Shown here one piece after another: positions 21,470 to 33,400 of a stretch of 64,000 nucleotides of DNA. A program made the position numbers and the translations under genes. The stretch comes from Notolepis coatsorum (taxonomy: Eukaryota; Chordata; Actinopteri; Aulopiformes; Paralepididae). The stretch spans positions 115,541,127 through 115,605,126 of the forward strand of contig OZ020594.1 of assembly GCA_963971535.1 (NCBI GenBank), in the 5' to 3' direction. How positions within the stretch are numbered: the first letter of the stretch is position 1; every line of letters starts with the position of its first letter. Below the pieces are notes generated by a model, which was not told the origin of the DNA, did not search any database, and was given only the letters and a program-made list of their open reading frames with translations.

Positions 21470-21625
21470 CTGCACTCCCTCGCGTACGTGCACGCGCACT
21501 GAATAAAATTCCACAAAATATACCTTTAATACCAGTATTAGTCTGACCACACCCCTCATCAGCTTACCTTCATAAGCAGGTGTGTGGTCACCTGCTCTCC
21601 TCCTACCCAAGCTTTCACCACAAGG
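21470..21625 (-). repeat. 3' inverted terminal repeat of DIRS-like copy 2
   Basis: Reverse complement of 26764-26925 with few differences: GTGCACGCGCACTGAATAAA, CAGCTTACCTTCATAAGCAG and CTTTCACCACAAGG are in both. It also matches copy 1's terminal repeats. Confidence 0.9.
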
Positions 21626-21663
21626 TGAGGTCAAGGGCTGCAGCGGCCGTCTGATGCCAAGCG

Positions 21664-21746
21664 TCACCCCTAACTAACAGAACTTGGTTATAGCCATAAC
21701 CTAACGTTCTGTTCCGTTAGGGGCTCTGCTTGGCATCACACTGCAC
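21664..21746 (-). repeat. Internal complementary region of DIRS-like copy 2
   Basis: 21706-21746 is the exact reverse complement of the element's 5' end 26916-26956, 41 of 41 including the GTT. The adjacent 21664-21705 carries CAGAACTTGGTTATAGCCAT and ATAACCTAAC. This is the counterpart of copy 1's right outer end at 11212-11240. The two halves meet at GTT, so both element ends are encoded side by side, as in DIRS1. Confidence 0.9.
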
Positions 21747-22495
21747 AAAGGGAGGCCAAGCGGAGCCGCTGGCTGACAAATACACCCCGCTGACAGCCCC
21801 CCACAACCATCAGAACAGGGAGGGCCGAGCCCCCCCGACCCCCCCTAATGGAGGGCATCCCCCCTATTAGGGGCTTCACGGGAGGGCGACGGACCCCGAC
21901 CGTGCGAAGAGGCACTCAAGCAACTCAACGCACAGGGTGAGCAGACCGTGGCTTGACCCCACGACTACACCCACGCACAACCCGCATGCCACCCGGGAAC
22001 GAACGTAGGAAACAACCTCGTTACTGCCCCCAGAATCACGGGCTCAAGGGCAAACCCAACCCCGTGGCAAGGCCGTAGCAGCGGAGCGCGAAGGAAGACC
22101 CAGACCCACCAAAAGGACTGGACTCCCTGGAATGGGGGCCCGGAGAAGTCCATGATGCCAGCATCAAGACCCCACCAGGTGGGCACCTAGTGACCCCGCC
22201 CCCCACATCACCAGCGTATTCGGACAAAGGCCCCTCAGCCGAGCGGGCCCTGTCCTCCCCAACAGTACACCGCCTGGAACACAGGCCCTGCAAAAAGCAG
22301 ACAGCATGGTCGTAACACACAGGAGTAAACCAACGGAAGCAGGCAGTGCACTGGGAAAAAGGACCAGGCAACAGGCCGTCAACCCAAGCCTGGAGACTGC
22401 GGACGAGGCAGGCGCCAGAAGGACAGCTGAACACAGCCGCCCCGGCGGAAGGGGCGTATGCTGGCGTTGTCGCATAACCAAGCCTTTAAACAGCA

Positions 22496-22602
22496 TGTCA
22501 GAAGTGGGATTCAACCCATGCCTCTAATCAGAGACCAGAAGCCCCATTGCCATGGAAGGTTCACCTTGAGTCTGGCTCCTTAGACCACTCGGCCATCCTG
22601 AC
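22496..22602 (-). pseudogene. tRNA-Leu(CAA)-derived sequence with intron, in DIRS copy 2
   Basis: Reading the minus strand, GTCAGGATGGCCGAGTGGTC gives the acceptor strand and D arm, CCAGACTCAAG holds anticodon CAA, and an intron of about 23 bases (GTGAACC...CAATGGGGC) follows at the canonical position 37/38. Then come TTCTGGTCTCTG, a variable arm, and the T arm and acceptor ending CCCACTTCTGACA. The T loop reads GGGTTGAATCCC, one base short of GGTTCGAATCC, so the B box is damaged. No CCA end is encoded. Copy 1 lacks the whole segment. A functional gene is unlikely; a former Pol III unit captured by the element is the simplest reading. Confidence 0.88.
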
Positions 22603-22971
22603 AGCTGCCCACAGAAAAGGCCCATACGATCGGCAGACGTCATGAACGTGCAGGGGCACCCTCAACCGGAGAACCGGGAGTTGACACTGCAGCAACACAC
22701 CAGAGAACCAACCACCTAGGCATTACCCCATGCAATGGTTGGTCCCATAACCCCTCAGGAAAGAAACCCCAAAACACACCTGCGGCACCGCCGCAGCCCG
22801 CGTTCTGGTTTCCAACAGGGCTATCCCGGGCCTACGGGTCAACGAACATTACCCCGGACCGGGCCCGGTGATACGGGGGGCACAGGGTCCCACGAGGAGG
22901 TTAAAACCACCCCAACAGGCCCCTCAGCGCCAAGCGCAAGAGAAGAGCGTAAAAATGGAAGACCAGCCCCA

Positions 22972-23089
22972 GCACCCCGCACTCTGTATTCCCAGGAGGT
23001 CACCCAACCAAGTACCAACCAAGACCAACCCGCACAGCGGCCGAGATCCGACGAGATCGGGCGCGTACAGGTCGGCACGGCCGTAAGCC
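22972..23089 (-). pseudogene. 5S rRNA-derived sequence within DIRS-like copy 2
   Basis: On the minus strand GGCTTACGGCCGTGCC leads into GCGCCCGATCTCGTCGGATC, TTGGTTGGTACTTGG and TCCTGGGAATAC. It sits at the position equivalent to 9682-9800 in copy 1, but more diverged (for example GGGTGACCTCCTGGG against GGGAGACCGCCTGGG). Presence in both copies shows that the 5S segment belongs to the family and was acquired before the copies separated. Confidence 0.88.
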
Positions 23090-23713
23090 ATTACGACAGT
23101 GCAGAATACAACGCACCTAACAAGGGTTCCATAACGCTCAACCCTGTGACACCCGGACCGACCTAGCATTTTTCCCCCTGAAAAAACCCCAAGTCCCTCA
23201 GGGTACCAGAACAGCAGATCTGCATCCCCAGCGGACAACAGGTGCAACTGATCTGGACCAGCGCGACCAGAACCAGTCCCGTGCCCTACTCACGCCGACC
23301 TGCCAACCCCAGGAGAAGGGGCAGATATGCGTGTTGATCCCAACATAAAAAGAAGGCGCCACCCAGACGTGTCGGTATGAACCGCGCCCGGTGGCCCACC
23401 CCTAGGGCGTGAGACCCTTCCCCATATGTCCAGACCCATTCCGTCATCATCCCCTGACATGAACGGGAACCCATCGACAACCACACAGGGTGTCGGAAGA
23501 GGAAAAAACCCCCATCCCAATTGCTTCATAAAAACGCTGTTTCACCCAAGCAATCAAGGCGCGCCAGTCAGCCAATGCCCCAAAAGCACATCCTGAGCTA
23601 GCACTATGTGTGCGTTTGGACATACCCACATCAACAATAGGCCGTTTAGACCACCATATTGAATCCCCAAGACGCCCAGGGAAACGACAAGAGGGGCAAG
23701 ATGCAATCAACTC

Positions 23714-23869
23714 CATGAATGAATGAATGAAAAAGTTTACCCAACAGACTGCAGAAAGGGTACAACCCAGTACGGCAATACACACAATAGGTTAAGGGGA
23801 GGCAGACCTGAGAAAGACGTTAGTCTTGTTTCCATCAGGGACCCTCATTTCCAATCCATCAGACACATT
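23714..23869 (-). mobile_element. LINE 3' tail inserted in DIRS-like copy 2
   Basis: It is flanked by CAACTC at 23708-23713 and 23870-23875. The minus-strand sequence ends in a (CATT)n tail. It is the same family as 15566-15705. The flanks join without gap in copy 1 near 9065-9090. Confidence 0.85.
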
Positions 23870-24235
23870 CAACTCTTTATAAAAATAAAGAAAAGGCATC
23901 ACCCGTATGACCCAACTGCACAGCTGGGAGTAAAAACCCTGTTTTTCACATGATTCCAATCCAGTCACTCTTTTTAATCAGAGTGTAAGACCAGACCCTC
24001 CCAGAAACACCTTCCCACATGAGACTAAGGTCAAGAAAAAGATATGTAAACTGTGAGTCACGTGACCAATTGACTCAAGTTTGACACATAAACCGGGCGC
24101 AGCAGAACTGTGAGCCCTACGCCCAACCTCGACATCTTTAAGACACCAGCTCATGGAAGGCGTCGCCATAGCAACACCGCTACAACGGGCGGGGAAAACC
24201 TACCGGATCCTGTCATGTAACAGGAGTCGGTAGAA

Positions 24236-24268
24236 TACCCCTTCCCCCCCCCCCCCCCCCCCCCCCTT
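24236..24268 (-). repeat. Poly(C) tract (poly(G) on element sense strand)
   Basis: A C-run of about 22 bases at the same place in the element as the G-run of copy 1 (8449-8462). Long G-runs next to GGGGAGG/GGAAGGG could form a G-quadruplex in element RNA; the length may be uncertain in assembly. Confidence 0.8.
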
Positions 24269-24974
24269 CCCCCTGGCTTGGCCCTGACTGGCTCAGCAGA
24301 AGAGATCAAAAATCCCCTAAACCAATCAAGTGGGAAAGGAGGGGTTTATTCGACACCCCCTCCCGAAAACACACCCTTTATCCCTACACACAGAAAAACA
24401 ACCGTAGCCATCTTGAAAAACCTCCGGTAGAAAGCAAAGCATAGCGAAGCTAATACAATGTCCGCTACACACAAAATGTGTAAAAGGTTTTACAACAAAA
24501 CACAAGTCGCCTGTGCGTGAATCCTATACCCGTTGCCTATGTCGTACATAGGAAAAAACGCTGATCGAGAGTAAACGGCTAGGCCGTGAAATGTGTGCGT
24601 ACGAGTATTACTGCAACTAAACAACACAGCATTGTGAAACACATATACTTAGTTAAAGCAATGGAATAACACCAGTTCTAACTGCATGTGGAGCATCAAG
24701 CTAAATAGAACCTATTACCGAGTGTACGTTGCAGACCTTGCTTAACCTCGTAACACAACACAACTCATCCCACAACGTAAAAAAGGGCAGATTCATATAT
24801 ACACAACCCCACCATATGATTTGTTTGAAGAAACACACAGTTTGTTCGGCCAAAACACAGTCCCCCTCCATCGGGGAACTTTTTTATTTAATAACTAAAT
24901 CGTGTCAAGGCACAAAATCATAGAGGGGCCGGGGAGGGTGTAGGAGAGGGGACACAGAGGGGAAAAAGTCACTC

Positions 24975-26648
24975 TTAACGGCGTCTGCCACCTCGCGCCG
25001 CTCGAGTCTTGCCACCCCGAGGAGCCCCGGAGGGACGGTAGGTTACAGTCTGCTGGACACGACGTTCCCTACCGTCTCCTCCGGTCTGGGCTGGGCCGGC
25101 GGTGGCCGAAGCGCCATGTCGTCCCCTGGCCCTCTTGGCAGGGCCAGCAGCGGCGGCGGAGGCAGTGGTAGCGGCGACGGAGACAGCTCGACGTCGCGGA
25201 AGCCTTCTGACTCCACCGGCAAGGACGGGAGGCGGAAAATGGGGTTGGAGAATGGACCTCTCCTCTGCCATCTCTCTGCATGTTGAGGTCATCAACCGCA
25301 GGGCCTTCCTGAACAGGCCAGCGTCGGAGAGGGCGGCCGTCAGAAGAGGAGCTCTCTTCTTCTCTGGCACACGGGCCTGCCCCAGCCAAAGGTGACGCTG
25401 GCCCAGGGTGGCCAGGGCGCACACTTTCCCCATGGCTATGGCCAGCACCTGGGAAAGGTGCAGGACAGCTCCCGCAGCCTGGGTGATCTGATCGCATTTC
25501 ACCTCGGTCAGATCCGTGCCGCCCGTCATTATCCCCGATACAAATCTAGCCAGGTGGGCGATGTTAGACGCCGCAGCCAGCGATTGTGTACCAGCGATAA
25601 ATGACTGGTCACCCCAATAAGCCAATCGCCTAGCCGATTTCCCCTGGAGGACCGGCTTGCATAGTGGTTCCCACACCATATCCGGACAGAGGAGCGCGGC
25701 CATCGGACTGTCAAGCCGAGGCACGCCCTCCCCCATACCTTTGACCAACCCCGCTACCCGCGTAACTGGTACGTAGGTAGGAGTTAGTCCCATGATGTTG
25801 GTCACCGCCTGACCCCGACGAACATAGGCCCCCATCGATGGGAAAAATGGGTAGACAACGTCCACCCCTCTCACTGGGGGACGCTGCCAGGGATGGCCTA
25901 TGAGGTCATCAGGGACAGGTGCAGGCAATGGCAGCGGCAGCGGCACGCCGTTTGCGGCGGCGGCTACCGCCATGAGCTTGGGAAACAAGGCCCACAGTTC
26001 CCCCTGCGAACCTTCCTCCACCGACCCCGCATCCCTCACATACAGCAGGCTGCGACTGGTCAAGGAGCCACAGTCTGATGTGGCCGACAGTAGGGCATCC
26101 TGCCGATGAGGCCAAGGTGGTTCCTCGACATCTTCGAACAGGGCACCCCATGGAGCCATTTCCCCCCCCTCCGGGGTCTCCTGAGGAGGGATACTCTCCT
26201 CCACGGGGCCCTCATACAAAAATCCGTCCGCCTCATCCATGAAGTCCTCAGTCTCCATTGGAAATCCCGAGCCGGACGCATCTTCGCTGGTCTCCAGCAG
26301 CTCCCCAAACCCAGGCCGTTCGCGTCTGCACGCCACCATCCTGCGACGCGAGCGAGCAGACGCGAAAAGTTTGCGTCGCAAATCCCCTGGCTCCAAAACA
26401 ACCCCCCGTTCACCAACGGGCGATTCCCCAGAACCAGAGGAACCAGAGTCGAGATCAGGCCATCGCCGGAGCGACGGCACCGAACCCTCGGCTCTTCGGT
26501 GAGGCAAACTATCCACCGGCAGTCTCCCGGGCTGGGTCGGCAACCACGAGAGTGGCAACAGCCCAGCACCGAGGCACACGACGGAGGCGGGAATGGAGAA
26601 CCGGTGGTGAAGAGTAGGTCTAGCGGGTCTACTCTCCGCGGAATACAT
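24975..26648 (-). CDS. DIRS-like gag protein, copy 2 (intact)
   Basis: An open frame of about 557 codons; start ATG at 26648-26646 (MYSAESRPARPTLHHRF) was chosen because copy 1 starts at the same point. The first third is Pro/Gly/Ser-rich and low in order. Residues about 90-200 hold CRRERPGFGELLETSEDA and acidic stretches. The central part has YPFFPSMGAYVRRGQ and WEPLCKPVLQGKSARRLAYW. A helical region then leads to RHLWLGQARVPEKKRAPLLT and SDAGLFRKALRLM. The tail is Arg/Ala-rich (GGKTRAARGGRRR), fit for nucleic-acid binding. This is the layout of DIRS1-type gag-like ORFs; no zinc knuckle and no enzyme motif are seen. It is the only protein of the element, so mobility would need an autonomous DIRS elsewhere. 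It is open despite divergence from copy 1, which hints at past selection. Confidence 0.7.
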   Translation of the reverse strand: MYSAESRPARPTLHHRFSIPASVVCLGAGLLPLSWLPTQPGRLPVDSLPHRRAEGSVPSLRRWPDLDSGSSGSGESPVGERGVVLEPGDLRRKLFASARSRRRMVACRRERPGFGELLETSEDASGSGFPMETEDFMDEADGFLYEGPVEESIPPQETPEGGEMAPWGALFEDVEEPPWPHRQDALLSATSDCGSLTSRSLLYVRDAGSVEEGSQGELWALFPKLMAVAAAANGVPLPLPLPAPVPDDLIGHPWQRPPVRGVDVVYPFFPSMGAYVRRGQAVTNIMGLTPTYVPVTRVAGLVKGMGEGVPRLDSPMAALLCPDMVWEPLCKPVLQGKSARRLAYWGDQSFIAGTQSLAAASNIAHLARFVSGIMTGGTDLTEVKCDQITQAAGAVLHLSQVLAIAMGKVCALATLGQRHLWLGQARVPEKKRAPLLTAALSDAGLFRKALRLMTSTCREMAEERSILQPHFPPPVLAGGVRRLPRRRAVSVAATTASAAAAGPAKRARGRHGASATAGPAQTGGDGRERRVQQTVTYRPSGAPRGGKTRAARGGRRR

Positions 26649-26763
26649 TATGACCCAACCTTTTCTTGTACAACAGATGTGAGAGAAGAAAAAATTAAGC
26701 ACAATGTAAACCAGTCACAACTCTTTTCAACTAACAACACGTCAAGTGGGGTACTACCGAGGC

Positions 26764-26925
26764 ACTTCCTTGTGGTGAAAGCGAGAAGGAGGAGAGCAGG
26801 TGACCACACACCTGCTTATGAAGGTAAGCTGATGAGGGGTGTGGTCAGACTAATACTGGTATTAAAGGTATATTTTGTGGAATTGTATTCAGTGCGCGTG
26901 CACGTACGCGAGGGAGTGCAGTGTG
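26764..26925 (-). repeat. 5' inverted terminal repeat of DIRS-like copy 2
   Basis: It mirrors 21470-21625. The outer 31 bases (26926-26956) form the unique 5' extension copied in the internal complementary region. Confidence 0.9.
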
Positions 26926-26957
26926 ATGCCAAGCAGAGCCCCTAACGGAACAGAACT

Positions 26958-27241
26958 ACAAATGATCAATTTCACATGAGCAAGACAAGAGAGTAGAGAC
27001 AAGCAACTTACTGAAACTAATGAGAGTGGTGAAACTGAGATCTGGCTGCAGTAGACATGCACAGCCTGGTTTGAGAGCAGTGGTTGAGATGCATAAAATA
27101 TCGAGCAGGTGGGAGTCAGTCTGGACTCTGGACCTCACGCGACTCTTGTTCAAGTTCATAACAGAGAATGTCTGCTCACAGATTATATGTAGAGCCAAAC
27201 AAGCTCAGCATTATCTTTGCAAATGTTCGCATTTCTGGGTA
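26958..27241 (-). pseudogene. hAT transposase C-terminal (dimerisation domain) remnant
   Basis: On the minus strand, YPEMRTFAKIMLSLFGSTY (27241-27185), then after a frame shift ICEQTFSVMNLNKSRVRSR and DSHLLDILCISTTALKPGC. This is the hAT C-terminal dimerisation domain signature (CEQxFSxMNxxKSRxRSRL...HL), closest to the ZBED5/GTF2IRD2-like group from memory of the family. Everything upstream of this domain is missing. DIRS-like copy 2 begins two bases past it, so the DIRS element probably inserted into the hAT element. Confidence 0.8.
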
Positions 27242-27344
27242 TTTACCTTTTATCCAGCTGTCGGTAAAAGTCAGAATCCGGCTCCTTGAACATTAGTGAA
27301 AAAACATTCTAATTTCTATCGCTCCTGGAAGCGGCGGCCCTCTT

Positions 27345-27495
27345 TGTCCTGTAAGGGTTTGGCTCATGTTGCTACACGGACATGTTTGTATGTTGCAAGG
27401 TACTTCCGGACTTACCTACCAGTAAATAGTCAACGTGATCACATGCTCTCTGTCTCTTATTATATGTGAACTAAAGGTACAAGGTTTACACAACA
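27345..27495 (+). repeat. 5' LTR of Mag-like gypsy element
   Basis: 151 bases, TG...CA. It differs from the 3' LTR at CTCATGTT/CTCGTGTT, GTAAATAGTC/GTAAAGAGTC and CTCTCTGTC/CTCTCCGTC. TTATTATATGTGAAC could serve as a TATA-like element. Confidence 0.95.
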
Positions 27496-27513
27496 TGGTG
27501 TCAGAAGTGGGAT
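27496..27513 (+). promoter_or_regulatory. Primer binding site for tRNA-Leu(CAA)
   Basis: TGGTGTCAGAAGTGGGAT directly abuts the 5' LTR. It is the complement of the 3' end of tRNA-Leu(CAA) (ATCCCACTTCTGACA plus CCA). The same tRNA type lies as a pseudogene in the DIRS-like element at 22496-22602. Confidence 0.85.
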
Positions 27514-27580
27514 CACTTAGTAAGAAGATGAACTATACAAAATAAAAAATTAAATAAAAAAAGAGAAAGACGACGACAGA

Positions 27581-28880
27581 ATGGCAGAAGAAGCAGCCCT
27601 GTTGCCGTCGCTGCCACAGTTGGCTCCGCCAGGCAGGTTCGACTTCAATAACATTAATGACTGGCCGAGATGGATGAAGCGATTTGAATGCTATAGAATA
27701 GCGTCTGGATTGGATAAACAGTCCGAAAAATTCTAGGTAAATGCCTTCATGTATGCGGCGGGAGATGACGCCGAAGACATATTAAGTGTTTTGCCGCTCA
27801 CAGAGGAACAGAAAAAGAAATACAAGGACGTCATGGATGCGTTCAACGCACATTGTGTCAGTAAGAGGAACGTCATATTTGAAAGAGCATGTTTCAACAG
27901 AAGGAACCAAGAACCGGGTGAGAATGTTGAATCCTTTATCACTGCTGTACACACACTGGCTGAACATTGTCAATTTGGAACCCTAAGAGAAGACTTGATA
28001 AGGGACAGGATTTTAGTAGGCATAAGAGATGCCAAGCTATCAGAAAACCTGCAAATGGATGCAGATTTAACTCTGGAAAAGGCAATGACTAAAGTGAAGC
28101 AGAGTGCAGCAATAAAGAAACAACAGCCCTGTTACAAAGATGAAAACAGGAATGTCCAGTCGTTGGTTTTCTTTTTAATCAAATCTTAATTTCCTTTATT
28201 TTCTATTAGTTACAATTTCTAGTTCAGTTCAGTTCTTTTCGTTCAGTTCAGTTCAGTTCAGTTCAAAGTCATTTTACATTCTGTGTGCTTGACGAGCCGC
28301 ACCACATATATCACGGCTGTTTCCAATACAGCAATCAATTCGGTCACATGCAATTCAGCACGGCTGCAGTGTTAGACACTGTGTTGGCAGGAGCTGTCCA
28401 CTCTTGAGTGGTGCTGAAAGACAAATGTGTTATTTTTGGTGGCAAACAAGCAGTGCACTTTCATTGTCATTAAAGTAAATAAAACAAATAAAACAAAACT
28501 TTATCACCAATTAACTATGTGTGTATATTATATTTTACTTTATGAGTCTGTAAAGAAAATGTATATTATCTATATAATAGTTGCAACAAGCCCGTCTTAA
28601 GAGGCACTGAGCAGCAGGCAGCTGCACAGGTGGAGGCCATAAAAAAAATAGATGGCAGAAAGCACAACAATACAGAACTGACACACAGTCTCCTGGATGT
28701 GGCAGATGTGGAAATGTAAAAAGACATATGTGGAAAGAATGCCCTGCCCGGGATGCTGAGTGTAGAGTGTGTCATAAAAAAGGACACTTTGCAAAGACAT
28801 GCAGAACAGGAAAAGGGGTCGATGACATCACACTGGCACACACAGAGACTTCTCAAGATGAAGAGGAGGACTTTGCGTTC
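27581..28880 (+). pseudogene. Mag-like gypsy gag, broken by stop and solo LTR
   Basis: ATG at 27581 begins MAEEAALLPSLPQLAPPGRF. A TAG at 27734-27736 interrupts after 51 residues, where the lineage usually has Gln. The frame continues with EDILSVLPLTEEQKKKY and NVESFITAVHTLAEHCQF to QQP at 28129. The solo LTR follows, then VLRGTEQQAAAQVEA resumes at 28594. The nucleocapsid has two knuckles, CGRCGNVKRHMWKEC and CRVCHKKGHFAKTC; a frame change near 28635 separates the first from the upstream part. Confidence 0.88.
28130..28588. mobile_element. Solo LTR, 459 bp, inserted in gypsy gag
   Basis: It starts TGTTACAAAG and ends GTTGCAACA, with AGCCC repeated at 28125-28129 and 28589-28593. No internal region is present, so it is a recombined solo LTR. 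It contains (TTCAG)n near 28220-28265 and AATAAAACAAATAAAACAAA near 28475. The family is not recognised. Confidence 0.88.
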
Positions 28881-29822
28881 CTGAACGTAGTAAACCTAGA
28901 GGAACCTGAAGATGAATGGCTGGAACTGTTAGAGCTGAATGGACAGGAGGCCATATTCAAGCTGGATACAGGGGCCCAGGTCACAGCGGTGCCGAGCAGC
29001 ATGCACTCAGTTGAAAAACATGGAAATCTACAGCCACCACAAAAAGTACTGTATGGACCAGGAAAATACAAGTTAAATACAAAAGGCTGCTTCAGTGGTG
29101 AGCTAACCATTAGAAAGAGAACAACAGGACAAATAATCTACGTTGTGGAAGAACTAACCAGGCCCCTCCTAGGCCTTCCTGCAATATAGGCGCTTGGACT
29201 CATAAAGCGGCTGCACACAGTCGCAGCCCAGCAAGAGGATGTCAAGGTTCAATACCCCAAAGTATTCTCAGGCTTAGGGAAGCTAAAGGAGCCCTACAAA
29301 ATTGAGCTAGAGCCCGATGCTGTCCCATACGCCCTGTCAACTCCACGTCGTGTGCCCTTGCCCCTGCGAGAGACAGTGAGAGCAGAACTGGAGAGCATGG
29401 AGAAGATGGGGGTGATTTCCAAAGTGACACGACCCACACCATGGTGCGCAGGCATAGTCGTGGTTCCCAAGCCGAAAGAAAAAATACGGCTGTGTGTAGA
29501 TATGACACCTTTGAACAAATATGTCAGAAGAGAGAGACTCATCCTCCCAGCGGTGGATGAGACACTTGCCATGATTCAAGGGGCGAAGATATTCACAAAG
29601 TTGGATGCTACTGCTGGCTTCTGGCAAATCCCGCTGTCAGAGGAAAGCAAGCTACTCACAACCTTCATCACCCCGTTCGGGCGGTATGCATTCAATCGCC
29701 TCCCGTTTGGGATTTCATCTGCCCCAGAGCATTTTCAACGTTGTATGTCACAGATGATAGAAGGCTGCACAGGTGTCCAGTGTCATGCTGATGACATACT
29801 GGTGTATGGAAAGGACATACAA
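28881..29822 (+). pseudogene. Mag-like gypsy protease and reverse transcriptase, N-terminal part
   Basis: The aspartic protease has KLDTGAQVTAVPS at about 28969-29007. TAG at 29187-29189 stops the frame between protease and RT. RT then reads MEKMGVISKVTRPTPWCAG, VVVPKPKEKIRLCVDMTPLN, KLDATAGFWQIPL (first catalytic Asp), FNRLPFGISSAPEHFQ and CHADDILVYGKDIQ (catalytic Asp pair, 29782-29822). At 29823 a reversed L2 LINE interrupts; RT resumes at 32605. Confidence 0.9.
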
Positions 29823-30643
29823 GTCAAGTCAAGTCAAGTCAAGTCAAGAGTTTTATTAGTCACGGCATACAAGTATACAATGAAATGCGGGTGGTCTTGC
29901 CCGCAACGATGTGCAATACAGTAGTAACAACATATAATAGAATCCAATAAAACAACATTGTGCAATAAACAGTAACATAGTATGGCATATCGGTATTTGT
30001 ACATAAGTTATTTACAGAGCATGGAGGACATGCTAGGTCCTGTGGTAGTGCATACACTGTTAGCTACGGATGAGGCACTGTGTCTTTCTGTACATTGCTA
30101 TTTTATACAGTCTCAGGTTATACTATACTGTTTTTTAAAGTGACCTTTCCTTAGTGTGGGCGTGTGCAGCATGAGTGTGTGCTTGCTCATGTTAAAGTGG
30201 CTGCTAGTGTGTGAGCGTGTACAGTGTGTGTATCGTATGTGTGCTCATGTGTGCTTGTGTGTGGAGTGATCAGTGTTCAAGGCTCTGATGGCCTGGGGGA
30301 AGAAGCTGAGCCGAAGCCTTTCTGTCCTAGTAGCTGGGGTTCGCAGGCGTCTGCCTGACCTCAGCAGGCAGAACAGGCTGTTGTTGGGGTGGTGTGGGTC
30401 TTTCATTATCCTGCAGGCTCTGGATTTGCACCTCTTGTTGTATAGAACCTGCAGGGGTGGTAGTGCAATACCCGCGGTACGCTCGGCTGAGCGCACCACT
30501 CTCTGTAGGGCCTTCTTGTCCTGTGCCGTGCTGTTTCCGTACCAGGCAGTGATGTTTCCAGTCAAGATGCTCTCTACAGCTCCGGAGTAGAAGTATCTTC
30601 CCAGATACTCAGAACTTCCTTAACTGTCTCAGGTGGTAGAGGC

Positions 30644-31921
<1,278 letters not shown>

Positions 31922-32604
31922 GTAGAGGCGCTGCTTCACCTTTTTTACGACTGAGTCTATGTGTGTTGACCATGTCAGATCCTCTGAGATGTGGACCCCC
32001 AGGTACTTAAAGCTGCTCACCCTGTCCACGGTAGCCCCGTTTATCCTCAGTGGTGTGTGTGTCTCCTGCTGTCTTCTCCTATAATCCACGATCAGCTCCT
32101 TGGTTTTACCAATGTTCAGGAGCAGGCTGTTGTCCTGGCACCAGCGTTCCAGTACCTCAACCTCCTCCCGGTAGGCCTTCTCGTCGTTGTCCGAGATCAG
32201 CCCCACCACCACTGTGTCGTCCGCAAACTTCACTATGGAGTTGGAGCTGAACTTGGCCACACAGTCGTGTGTGTATAGTGAATACAGCAGGGGCTCAGAA
32301 CACAGCCCTGGGGGGACCCGATGCTCAGGGTGATGGTGTTGGAGGTCTGACCCCCCACCCTGACCGCCTGGGGCCTTTCGCTCAGAAAGTCCAGTATCCA
32401 GGCGCTCAGAGCGGAGCTCAGACCCAGCTCGATCAGCTTGTCCACCAGTCTGGTGGGGACTATGGTGTTGAACGCTGAGCTGTAGTCAATGAACAACAGT
32501 CTCACATAGCCCCCCTTCTGGCGGTCAAGGTGAGAGAGGGTGCTGTGCAGTACCTGGGAGACCGCATCGTCAGTGGACCTGTTTGGCCTGTATGCAAACT
32601 GCAT

Positions 32605-33400
32605 GAGCATAATGAGAGATTGCACAGGGTCCTAAAGACACTGCAGGCAGAAGGCCTGACACTGAACAGTGAAAAATGTGAGTTTGCAAAAAACAGCATA
32701 ATGTTCCTGGGTCACCGCATCACAGCAGACGGGGTGGCCCCGGATCCAGTTAAGGTCAGAGCAATCTTGGAGATGCCTGAGCCTACCGACGTCAAAGGAG
32801 TGAAAAAACTGATGGGGATGGCCCAATATATAGGCAAGTTCTTACCTCATCTGGCCTCGTACACTCGCCCAATCAAAGACCTGTTGTGCGGGAAGAATGA
32901 ATGGGTCTTGGAGGCCCCACAAAAAGAAGCTTTTCAGAGACTGAAAGCAGAGTTAATTTCCCTGCAGGTGTTAGCCCTGTACTCACCTACAGCAGAGACG
33001 TGCGTATCGGCCGATGCCTCGTCCTACGGTATCGGAGGCGTTCTGACGCAACAACAGACAGATGGGATATGGAAGCCGGTCGTGTTCATCTCTAGGAGCC
33101 TGTCAAGCCCAGAGACAATTATGCCCAGATAGAAAAGGAGGCGTTGGCAGCCACATGGGCATGTGAGCGGTTGTCATCCTACCTTCTGGGGGTCAGATTC
33201 AGGTTGGAAACTGATCATAAGCCACTAGTGCCATTGCTGAGTAACAAAGCACTAGATGAGCTCCCACCCAGATTTCTGAGGTTTCAGCTGAGACTGATGA
33301 GATTCACATACGATATTGTACATGTGCCCGGTAAGTGCTTGTTAACAGCAGACACATTGTCGAGAGCTCCTGTCAAGCACACGTTCACACAAGAAGAAAT
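32605..33400 (+). pseudogene. Mag-like gypsy RT C-terminus and RNase H
   Basis: [35 protein letters not shown] and MAQYIGKFLPHLASYTRPI are the RT thumb/connection. RNase H shows SADASSYGIGGVLTQ and, after a one-base loss near 33118, YAQIEKEALAATWACERLSS and LETDHKPLVPLLSNK. The first frame ends at TAG 33130-33132 because of that frameshift. Confidence 0.88.

Larger units (their letters stand above)
21470..26956 (-). mobile_element. DIRS-like non-autonomous retrotransposon, copy 2
   Basis: It reads on the minus strand from GTT at 26956-26954. It has the same plan as copy 1: inverted terminal repeats (26764-26925 against 21470-21625), an internal complementary region (21664-21746), an intact gag-like ORF (26648-24975) and a 3' half without pol domains. 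A LINE tail (23714-23869) has inserted, and a tRNA-Leu-like segment is present that copy 1 lacks. The far 3' terminus lacks the right extension present in copy 1, so the end near 21470 is probably truncated. The two copies differ at many sites, so they are not a recent local duplication. Confidence 0.8.

Noticed and set aside
22496..22602. Functional tRNA-Leu gene
   Set aside because: The T loop lacks one base of the B box and the acceptor side has substitutions; it lies inside a transposon.
29823..29850. (CAAGT)n as a gypsy gene feature
   Set aside because: It is the 3' tail of the antisense L2 insertion.
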